Origin: Candidatus Omnitrophota bacterium
Lineage (GTDB): Bacteria > Omnitrophota > Gorgyraeia > Gorgyraeales > Gorgyraeaceae
DNA: 9,434 nt
Direction: 5' to 3'
NCBI GenBank assembly: GCA_018817035.1
Contig: JAHIUV010000223.1
Location: 1-9,434 of the forward strand
The notes beneath the pieces are model-generated. The model did not search any database, was not told the DNA's origin, and was given only the letters and a program-made list of their open reading frames with translations. The position numbers and the translations under genes are program-made. Shown in pieces: positions 1 to 4,931 of the stretch (the stretch's first letter is position 1; the number at the start of each line of letters is the position of its first letter).

Positions 1-777
1 TATGGCATTTTAGAGAAAGTCAGGAAAGAAAAGCCTATGGTGCATCACCTTACGAATTGGGTAACTATATATGACTGCGCCAATATAGTAAAAGTTTTCG
101 GAGGCGCGCCTGTTATGGCGCATGCTTCTGAGGAAGCCGCTGATATGGCGGGATTGTCCTCCGCGCTTGTGCTTAATATAGGTACATTGACCTCTGATTT
201 TATCGAGTCAATGAAAATAGCCGCCAATGCCGCTAACAAAAAGGGCATACCTGTGACTCTTGATGTATGCGGCGCGGGTGCTACGAAGTTTAGGGACGAA
301 AAATGTTCTGAACTGCTTCAGGATGTAAAGATAGATATCATAAAAGGCAATGCTTCGGAGATTGCCAGGATCGCGGGTGAAGATGTCCGGACAAAAGGAG
401 TTGATAGCAGTAAAGTAGAAAAAGACCTGGTAGAACTCGCGAAAGATCTCGCGGTAAGAAAAAACGCCACGGTAGCAATAACAGGGGAAGAAGACATAAT
501 AGCTGATAAAGATAAACATTTTATAGTAAAGAACGGGTGCGGCATGATGGCGCATGTGGTGGGCACAGGCTGTATGGCGGCTTCGGTAATAGGCGCGTTT
601 AGCGCTGTCGAAAAAGATCTTACCGTGGCTGCCGCGGCAGGGCTTGTATGTTATGAAATCGCGGCGGAACTTGCCTGTAAGGAAAGCGCGGGCCCGGGCA
701 CATTTAAGGAAAAGCTTTTTGATAATGCCTATAATTTAGACAAAGAGAAAATAGAAAAATTAAAGAGGATAAAGTGA
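1..777 (+). CDS. thiM: Hydroxyethylthiazole kinase ThiM (5' end beyond window)
   Basis: This kinase phosphorylates 4-methyl-5-(2-hydroxyethyl)thiazole with ATP, the salvage entry to the thiazole half of thiamine, in the cytoplasm. The reading frame is open from base 1. Family-typical sequence (ILEKVRKEKPMVHHLTNWVT) already appears before the first in-frame ATG at 37, so the true start lies upstream and only a few residues are missing; the 258 residues seen are close to the family's usual ~260-270. Recognisable signatures are HHLTN, the segment DCANIVKVFGGAPVMAHA, NIGTL, the KGNASEI motif, and VVGTGC with the conserved Cys at 571-573 near the phosphoryl-transfer site. The stop overlaps the thiE start by four bases (GTGA), implying translational coupling. 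Any TPP riboswitch or promoter would lie upstream and is not visible. Identity is secure. Confidence 0.95.
   Translation, partial: YGILEKVRKEKPMVHHLTNWVTIYDCANIVKVFGGAPVMAHASEEAADMAGLSSALVLNIGTLTSDFIESMKIAANAANKKGIPVTLDVCGAGATKFRDEKCSELLQDVKIDIIKGNASEIARIAGEDVRTKGVDSSKVEKDLVELAKDLAVRKNATVAITGEEDIIADKDKHFIVKNGCGMMAHVVGTGCMAASVIGAFSAVEKDLTVAAAAGLVCYEIAAELACKESAGPGTFKEKLFDNAYNLDKEKIEKLKRIK
764..769 (+). promoter_or_regulatory. Ribosome binding site deciding the GTG start of thiE
   Basis: AGAGGA lies four bases before GTG 774. No in-frame ATG occurs in the right place, so this site and the GTGA overlap with the thiM stop decide the thiE start. Confidence 0.7.
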
Positions 778-1415
778 TAAAGGGTTATTATTTTATAACA
801 GATGCCGGCCTTAGCAAGAATGGCAACCTGAGCGACGTAAGGAATGCTGTTGAGGCTGGGGTAAACATTGTCCAATACAGAAGCAGTATTGGCGATCCCG
901 ATGCTATGCTGGTAGAAGCAAAAGAACTCAGGAAAGTATGTAAAGGCAGGCCTCTGTTTATTGTAAATGACATGGTAGATGTTGCCATAGCCATAGACGC
1001 TGACGGCGTACATATCGGCCAGGGGGATATGTCGTACGAGGAGGCACGCGGGCTTCTTGGAAAAAATAAAATAATAGGCGTGACCGTGCATGATATAAAG
1101 GAAGCAATCGCGGCAGAGAAAAAGGGAGCTGATTATCTAGGCGTAAGTCCGATATTTTTAACCGGAACAAAAGAAGATGCCGGGAAGCCCTGCGGCACCG
1201 AACTTATAATAGAAGTAAAGAAGAATTGCAATATTCCCATAGTAGCGATAGGCGGGATCGATCTTGATAATGCAAAGCAGGTTATAGTCGCTGGAGCTGA
1301 TGCACTATGCGCTATTTCAGCAGTGGTAACAAAAGATGATGTGAAGGGAGAAATCGGGAAGTTTCAGGGGTTGTTTGAACAAAAACGAAAGGGGGCAACA
1401 TGTTTCATGAAGTAA
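774..1415 (+). CDS. thiE: Thiamine-phosphate synthase ThiE
   Basis: ThiE condenses hydroxymethylpyrimidine diphosphate with thiazole phosphate to give thiamine phosphate. The 213-residue product has the expected TIM-barrel signatures: IVNDMVDVA (residues 63-71), DGVHIGQGDM (77-86), GVTVHD (102-107), PIFLTGTKEDA (126-136, with the phosphate-binding Lys133) and IGGI (159-162). The start is GTG at 774, four bases inside thiM, with AGAGGA at 764-769 as ribosome binding site. One oddity: the usual Q-x-R-x-K substrate-binding motif reads Q34-Y-R36-S-S38, so Arg is kept but the Lys is Ser (codon 885-887). The C-terminal tail overlaps the thi4 start by 16 bases. Assignment to the family is secure; normal activity is inferred. 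Confidence 0.93.
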   Translation: MIKGYYFITDAGLSKNGNLSDVRNAVEAGVNIVQYRSSIGDPDAMLVEAKELRKVCKGRPLFIVNDMVDVAIAIDADGVHIGQGDMSYEEARGLLGKNKIIGVTVHDIKEAIAAEKKGADYLGVSPIFLTGTKEDAGKPCGTELIIEVKKNCNIPIVAIGGIDLDNAKQVIVAGADALCAISAVVTKDDVKGEIGKFQGLFEQKRKGATCFMK

Positions 1416-2170
1416 CTGAAGCAAAGATCACAAAGGCGATTCTAAGAGAATTTGCCGGTTGGTTCGAAGAGTATATTATATCAGATGTAATAATCGTAGG
1501 CGGAGGCCCGAGCGGACTCATGGCTGCTAAAGACCTGGCGAATGACGGGATCAAAACTTTGATCATAGAGTCAAATAATTATCTGGGAGGCGGGTTTTGG
1601 ATAGGCGGATATCTGATGAATACTTTGACATTTCGTGCTCCATCAGACAAAATTCTGGATGAACTGAAAATACCATATAAGAAAGCGGAAGAAGGGCTTT
1701 TTACGGCTGATGGGCCGAATGCATGCTCAAAACTTATTTCAGCGGCATGTGATGCCGGAGCAAAGATGTTAAACATGACCAGGTTTGATGATGTGGTTAT
1801 GCGAAAAGAAAGAGTGGAAGGAGCGGTTATAAACTGGTCTCCTATAGCTTCTTTGCCAAGACAGATAAAGTGCCTTGATCCTGTTTCGCTGGAAGCAAAG
1901 GTTGTTATAGATGCTACAGGGCATGACGCGTATGTATGCAAGAGTTTGGAAGAGAAAGGTATCATAAAGATCAAGACATGTGGCCCTATGGACGCCAATA
2001 CTTCCGAAGACCTGATAGTGGAGAAAACAGGAGAAATATATCCCGGCCTGATAGTGTGCGGGATGTCTGTATCCGCTGCTTACGGGATTCCGAGAATGGG
2101 CCCGACATTCGGCGGCATGCTGGTTTCAGGAAGAAAAGCCGCAAAAATAGCGAAAACCCTCTTGGTTTAA
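1400..2170 (+). CDS. thi4: Thi4-family thiazole synthase (Cys-type active site)
   Basis: Thi4 enzymes build the thiamine thiazole phosphate from NAD, glycine and a sulfur source, replacing the bacterial ThiG/ThiS/ThiH or ThiO route. The 256-residue protein has an N-terminal FAD/NAD-type Rossmann motif (VIIVGGGPSGL, 30-40), the GGGFWIGG loop (63-70), ATGHD (172-176), and the C-terminal GLIVCGM...GIPRMGPTFGGM...SGRKAA run typical of Thi4. The decisive residue is Cys158 in KCLDP (codon 1871-1873). It aligns with the CMDP Cys of yeast and plant enzymes (Cys205 in yeast), which donates its own sulfur, whereas methanogen-type sulfide-using enzymes have His there (HIDP). The start ATG has AAAGGGGG at 1388-1395 as ribosome binding site, inside thiE. 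An older database name would be ribulose-1,5-bisphosphate or ribose-1,5-bisphosphate isomerase-like Thi4. Family assignment is strong; the sulfur mechanism is inferred. Confidence 0.92.
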   Translation: MFHEVTEAKITKAILREFAGWFEEYIISDVIIVGGGPSGLMAAKDLANDGIKTLIIESNNYLGGGFWIGGYLMNTLTFRAPSDKILDELKIPYKKAEEGLFTADGPNACSKLISAACDAGAKMLNMTRFDDVVMRKERVEGAVINWSPIASLPRQIKCLDPVSLEAKVVIDATGHDAYVCKSLEEKGIIKIKTCGPMDANTSEDLIVEKTGEIYPGLIVCGMSVSAAYGIPRMGPTFGGMLVSGRKAAKIAKTLLV

Positions 2171-2238
2171 TATGTGATAAAAGTTGTATAGAGACTTATC
2201 CGTAGAAGAGGTAGTTATAAAGATAATGTAAAATACTT

Positions 2239-2353
2239 TGCTGACTTTTGTATGGCTCAAATAATATTCTTCGAGCGAAGCCCCTGGTTTTGTGTTCTCG
2301 ACAAGCTCGAACAATATTGCCAGAGGCGAAGTCGAGAAGTGCCAAAGTCAGCA
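2239..2353. repeat. Composite inverted-repeat element (dispersed repeat copy 1)
   Basis: The element is bounded by a perfect 10-bp inverted repeat, TGCTGACTTT (2239-2248) against AAAGTCAGCA (2344-2353). Inside it, AATATTCTTCGAG (2263-2275) is the inverse of CTCGAACAATATT (2306-2318) at 12 of 13 positions, and TTCTCGAC (2295-2302) is the exact inverse of GTCGAGAA (2331-2338). Bases 2295-2319 match 4387-4411 at 24 of 25 positions, and 2327-2338 is identical to 4439-4450, so this is one copy of a dispersed family. No target-site duplication is evident. A non-autonomous mobile element or a REP-like structural repeat are both possible. Confidence 0.7.
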
Positions 2354-2385
2354 GAATTTGTTACGATATCGTTATAAATAAAAAC

Positions 2386-2414
2386 TTGCCTTCTGAAGCG
2401 AAAAATGCTATAAT
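2386..2414 (+). promoter_or_regulatory. Sigma70-type promoter of fic
   Basis: A -35 box TTGCCT (2386-2391) and a consensus -10 box TATAAT (2409-2414) are separated by exactly 17 bases, placing the transcription start near 2421. A copy of the half-site TGAAGCGA (2394-2401) sits in the spacer. Confidence 0.7.
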
Positions 2415-2426
2415 TGTATCATATTA

Positions 2427-2455
2427 TGAAGCGATTAGATTAGTTAATCGCTTCA
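2427..2455. promoter_or_regulatory. Palindrome downstream of the fic promoter (probable operator or 5'-UTR hairpin)
   Basis: TGAAGCGATTA (2427-2437) is the exact inverse of TAATCGCTTCA (2445-2455) around a 7-base centre. It lies just after the predicted transcription start and touches the ribosome binding site AGGAGA (2455-2460). The left half repeats the TGAAGCGA found in the promoter spacer, 33 bp or about three helical turns upstream. Repressor binding, possibly by the Fic protein's own C-terminal winged helix, or an RNA hairpin limiting ribosome access would both fit. Confidence 0.6.
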
Positions 2456-2470
2456 GGAGAACTTAGGCAA

Positions 2471-3592
2471 ATGAAATACATCTGGGAACGTAAAAATTGG
2501 TTTGATTTTAAATATGACGATGCAACTTTGCTTAAGCCTTTAAGCCGGTTGCGGGTATTGCAGGGAAAGATATTAGGCCGTGTCGCGTCTCTTGATATTA
2601 AACTTGAAACAGAGGCTCAGGGAGCTGTTTTGGTTGAGGAAACTGTCCATACTGCCGAGATCGAAGGTCAAAAATTCAGCAAGGACGCGGTTCGTTCATC
2701 GGTGGCGGTTAGGCTTGGCCTGCCGCGCGGAATTGGTATGCATAATAGGAATATTGATGGTCTTGTAGATGTTTTGTTGGATGCCGTTCGTTTTTACGGC
2801 AAACCTTTGACTATGGAGCGGCTTAACGGGTGGCAATCTGCATTATTCCCTTCCGGCTATTCAGGTTTAAGAAAAATCTCTACCGGAAAACTTCGTGGGC
2901 ATGAACCTATGCGGATAGTATCCGGGCCGATGGGCAAGGAAAAGGTTCATTTTGAAGCATTACCAAAAGATAGCCTTGATAAAGAGATGAATCTTTTTTT
3001 AAAATGGTGGAGTTCATCATTAAACAATATGGATGGTATCCTGCGTGCGGCGGCGGCTCATTTACGCTTTTTAACGATTCATCCTTATGAAGACGGTAAT
3101 GGCCGCATAGCCAGAGCTTTGACGGATATGGCTTTAGCACAGGATGAAAAAACAAAAGTCAGGCTTTATAGCATTTCTTCCGAGATCATGCGCTCAAGGG
3201 ACGATTATTATAAGATCATTGAGGATGTGCAACGATGCCGGCTTGATACAACGCAGTGGTTCTTATGGTTTATTGAATGTGTTGCCTCAGCCATAGAGCA
3301 TTCTTATGATATCATCGCCAATGTACTTTTACGGGTTGACTTTTGGAATCAGAATGCCCAAACAGAGATCAATGATCGTCAAAAAATAGTCATAAACCGT
3401 ATTTTAGAGGCTGGGCCCGGCAATTTTGTCGGTGGCTTGACTACGCGTAAATATGTAAGCATTGCTAAAGTAAGCCGCGCCACGGCATTCCGGGAAATTG
3501 CAGATATGCTTGATAAAAAAATCTTGCGCCAATTACCCGGTAAAGGCCGCAGTGTTCATTATGATTTAATTTGGCCACGAGTCCATAAATAG
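2471..3592 (+). CDS. Class II Fic-family protein with N-terminal DUF4172-like domain and C-terminal winged helix
   Basis: Fic proteins usually transfer AMP from ATP to a Thr, Ser or Tyr of a target protein; some remove it. The first ~45 residues (YIWERKNWFDF...LQGKILGRV) resemble the DUF4172 domain often found at the start of such proteins. T61-AEI-E65-G66 matches the (S/T)xxxE(G/N) inhibitory helix, with Glu65 expected to block productive ATP binding, so the enzyme carries its own brake. The catalytic motif is HPYEDGNGRIAR at 204-215, with catalytic His204 and phosphate-binding residues around Asn210, Arg212 and Arg215. Residues ~300-373 (KYVSIAKVSRATAFREIADML, then a basic GKGRSVHY wing) look like a winged-helix DNA-binding domain. 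The ATG follows AGGAGA (2455-2460) at 10 bases. Arg codons are 25 CGN to 6 AGR, unlike the AGR-rich neighbours, suggesting acquisition by transfer. The target is unknown. Confidence 0.92.
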   Translation: MKYIWERKNWFDFKYDDATLLKPLSRLRVLQGKILGRVASLDIKLETEAQGAVLVEETVHTAEIEGQKFSKDAVRSSVAVRLGLPRGIGMHNRNIDGLVDVLLDAVRFYGKPLTMERLNGWQSALFPSGYSGLRKISTGKLRGHEPMRIVSGPMGKEKVHFEALPKDSLDKEMNLFLKWWSSSLNNMDGILRAAAAHLRFLTIHPYEDGNGRIARALTDMALAQDEKTKVRLYSISSEIMRSRDDYYKIIEDVQRCRLDTTQWFLWFIECVASAIEHSYDIIANVLLRVDFWNQNAQTEINDRQKIVINRILEAGPGNFVGGLTTRKYVSIAKVSRATAFREIADMLDKKILRQLPGKGRSVHYDLIWPRVHK

Positions 3593-3610
3593 GATACTAT
3601 AAATAAAATT

Positions 3611-3637
3611 GGCAACCCTCACTCCGCAGTGATTGCC
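3611..3637. repeat. Small bulged hairpin before tatC
   Basis: GGCAA (3611-3615) and TCACT (3619-3623) pair with AGTGA (3628-3632) and TTGCC (3633-3637), giving a 10-bp stem with a 3-base bulge and the 4-base loop CCGC. No U-tract follows, so it is not a classic terminator. It ends seven bases before the preferred tatC ATG and may influence fic transcript ends or tatC translation. Confidence 0.5.
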
Positions 3638-3644
3638 CTCATAT

Positions 3645-4358
3645 ATGACACTTAAAAATCTTACTTTTATCGAACACCTGGAAGAATTCAGACTAGCTGT
3701 CATAAAGTCAGTTATTTTCGTGATCGTTTCATCTGTCTTTGTATATACTTTTACCGATAAAATATTTTCTCAGCTGGTAATGCCTCTGGGCGGGACGCTT
3801 GTGTTTATCGCCCCGCAGGAGGCATTTATCGCTAATATAAAGCTGGCGATATTCGGAGGCCTGTATTTTTCCTCGCCGTTCGTGCTGTATCAGGTCTGGG
3901 ATTTTATTTCAGCAGGGCTGCAGAAGAGAGAAAGGGCTCGCGCTGCCGCGTACGTATTTCTATCGTTCATATTTTTTATCATAGGCAGTTATTTTGGATA
4001 TTTTTTTATAGCGCCTATCGGGATAAAATTTCTTTTAGGTTTTGGCACGGCGCAGGTCATTCCCATGATAAGTGTGGAAAAATATGTTTCGTTCGTATGT
4101 GTATTAACGCTGGTATTCGGCCTGATGTTCCAGTTACCTTTATTAATATTACTTTTGTCAAAACTGGGAATAGTTTCCCCTGTAATGCTCGCCAGGAACA
4201 GGAAATACGCTATACTGATGATATTTATAATAAGCGCTATCCTTACCCCGCCTGACGTAATAACCCAGTGTATAATGGCTTTTCCGTTAATAGCGCTTTA
4301 TGAATTAAGCATATTCCTAACGCGCATAACCACATCTGAACGCGAATCGAAAAGATAA
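3645..4358 (+). CDS. tatC: Sec-independent protein translocase TatC
   Basis: TatC is the core membrane receptor of the twin-arginine pathway, which exports folded, often cofactor-containing proteins. The 237-residue product has the N-terminal HLEEFR motif (11-16), including the acidic residue involved in signal-peptide recognition, SSPFVLYQVWDFI (76-88), RERA with Glu96, and LTPPDVITQ (200-208). Six hydrophobic segments fall near residues 18-36, 66-85, 102-127, 147-171, 187-200 and 205-226. ATG 3645 is preferred because MTLKNLTFIEHLEE matches family N-termini; an in-frame TTG at 3633 would add four residues. Neither has a convincing Shine-Dalgarno sequence. No tatA or tatB gene is adjacent, so the pore-forming partner must be encoded elsewhere. 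Only a weak promoter candidate (TTGGCC 3571-3576 with GATACT 3593-3598) is visible. Identity is secure; the start is less so. Confidence 0.94.
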   Translation: MTLKNLTFIEHLEEFRLAVIKSVIFVIVSSVFVYTFTDKIFSQLVMPLGGTLVFIAPQEAFIANIKLAIFGGLYFSSPFVLYQVWDFISAGLQKRERARAAAYVFLSFIFFIIGSYFGYFFIAPIGIKFLLGFGTAQVIPMISVEKYVSFVCVLTLVFGLMFQLPLLILLLSKLGIVSPVMLARNRKYAILMIFIISAILTPPDVITQCIMAFPLIALYELSIFLTRITTSERESKR

Positions 4359-4386
4359 GGAACGGGTTCTCTTTTTCTGATTTATC

Positions 4387-4450
4387 TTCTCGACAAGCTC
4401 GAAGAATATTGTTCGAGCGGAGTCCCGAAGTATCGGGACGAAGTCGAGAA
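4387..4450. repeat. Dispersed repeat copy 2, cloverleaf-forming
   Basis: An outer stem TTCTCGAC (4387-4394) pairs exactly with GTCGAGAA (4443-4450). Within it are two further perfect hairpins: GCTCGAA (4397-4403) with TTCGAGC (4412-4418), loop of 8, and GTCCCGA (4422-4428) with TCGGGAC (4433-4439), loop of 4. The whole can fold as a three-way junction. It shares 24 of 25 bases (4387-4411) and 12 of 12 bases (4439-4450) with the copy upstream of fic. It lies between tatC and the rrf2 promoter and has no U-tract. Confidence 0.75.
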
Positions 4451-4469
4451 CTGAAGTTAGAAAAAACAC

Positions 4470-4498
4470 TTGACAAAACACTTTAATGATACTAATAT
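4470..4498 (+). promoter_or_regulatory. Strong promoter of the rrf2 stress operon
   Basis: A perfect -35 TTGACA (4470-4475) and a -10 TAATAT (4493-4498) are spaced by 17 bases. The -10 box lies inside a long palindrome, so a protein bound there would block RNA polymerase. This is the best promoter in the window and is well placed to drive all six downstream genes. Confidence 0.8.
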
Positions 4499-4510
4499 AG
4501 TATTATTAAA
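4482..4510. promoter_or_regulatory. 29-bp palindromic operator over the rrf2 -10 box
   Basis: The core ATACTA (4489-4494), ATA, TAGTAT (4498-4503) is perfectly symmetric. The symmetry continues outward to 4482 and 4510 with a single mismatch (4488 against 4504), giving 13-base arms. Rrf2-family regulators bind AT-rich palindromes of this size at their own promoters, so autoregulation by the adjacent rrf2 product is the natural reading. Binding itself is inferred. Confidence 0.65.
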
Positions 4511-4521
4511 AGGAGGCCTGC

Positions 4522-4929
4522 ATGAACTTTATTTCCAGGGATACGGATTACGCTGTAAGGGCATTGATATTTATGGCAGGTGTTTCCAAGAAAGAAATTA
4601 TTACGGTAGATGAGATCGTTAAGAAGGAACGCCTGCCTGAGAGATTTTTAAGGAGGATATTGCAGAGATTAGCGAAGTCCGGGATATTGACTTCGCATAA
4701 GGGCAAAAAAGGCGGTTTTTCTTTTTTTGTCCCTCCCGCGGCAATAAGGTTGACCGATATAATGGAGATATTCCAGGGAAAAATAGACCTTACGAATTGC
4801 TTGTTAAAAAGCAAGGTATGCCCTAACGTAAAAAAATGCCCTTTGAGAAAGAAATTAAAAAATCTGGGACAGGGATTAGACACGGAATTAAAGAAAATAA
4901 CAATAGTGTCGCTGTCAAAAGAGAGGTAA
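4522..4929 (+). CDS. Rrf2-family Fe-S transcriptional regulator (NsrR/IscR-like)
   Basis: This 135-residue regulator opens with the family N-terminus FISRDTDYAVRALIFMA, followed by a winged helix (residues ~26-70: TVDEIV..ERLPERFLRRILQRLAKSGIL..HKGKKGGF) and a dimerisation helix. Three cysteines, Cys93, Cys100 and Cys106, sit where IscR and NsrR bind a 2Fe-2S or 4Fe-4S cluster. The spacing is C-x6-C-x5-C, one residue longer in the first gap than IscR's x5-x5. A sensor of NO, O2 or cluster status fits the downstream genes. ATG 4522 follows the strong site AAAAGGAGG (4508-4516). The next gene starts two bases after its stop. Whether the signal is NO (NsrR-like) or cluster supply (IscR-like) cannot be told, so no symbol is given. 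Confidence 0.9.
   Translation: MNFISRDTDYAVRALIFMAGVSKKEIITVDEIVKKERLPERFLRRILQRLAKSGILTSHKGKKGGFSFFVPPAAIRLTDIMEIFQGKIDLTNCLLKSKVCPNVKKCPLRKKLKNLGQGLDTELKKITIVSLSKER
4921..4926 (+). promoter_or_regulatory. Ribosome binding site deciding the GTG start of the ferredoxin-like gene
   Basis: GAGAGG lies at the extreme 3' end of rrf2, five bases before GTG 4932. It supports this start over the upstream ATG at 4836 and implies translational coupling with rrf2. Confidence 0.6.
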
Positions 4930-4931
4930 CA

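Larger units (their letters stand above)
2171..2470. other. Gene-free spacer between thi4 and fic
   Basis: This 300-base spacer holds no credible gene. Bases 2171-2238 show nothing recognisable, and no terminator with a U-tract follows thi4. Bases 2239-2353 form a composite inverted-repeat element. Bases 2386-2460 carry a promoter, a palindrome and the ribosome binding site for the fic gene. A 72-codon open frame across 2248-2466 is mostly repeat sequence, lacks a ribosome binding site and was not called. Confidence 0.75.

Noticed and set aside
208..555. Antisense open frames across thiM and similar ones under the other genes.
   Set aside because: They shadow well-supported + strand genes, lack ribosome sites and show no protein-family features.
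2248..2466. A 72-codon open frame on the + strand upstream of fic.
   Set aside because: It runs through the inverted-repeat element, the fic promoter and the operator, has no ribosome site, and shows no recognisable protein features.
3571..3598. Possible promoter for tatC (TTGGCC, 16 bp, GATACT).
   Set aside because: Only three and four of six bases match the consensus boxes, so it is not distinguishable from background.
4360..4378. Possible terminator after tatC (GGAAC, GTTCT, then a T-rich run).
   Set aside because: The stem is only four or five pairs with an impractically small loop, too weak to call.
2171..4521. Insertion sequence or transposase remnants around fic.
   Set aside because: No transposase fragment or target-site duplication was seen. 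Only short inverted repeats are present, so no IS is called.
4836..4931. Longer start for the ferredoxin-like protein at ATG 4836.
   Set aside because: It would overlap rrf2 by 94 bases and lacks a ribosome site, and the extra residues do not resemble ferredoxin. GTG 4932 with GAGAGG fits better.
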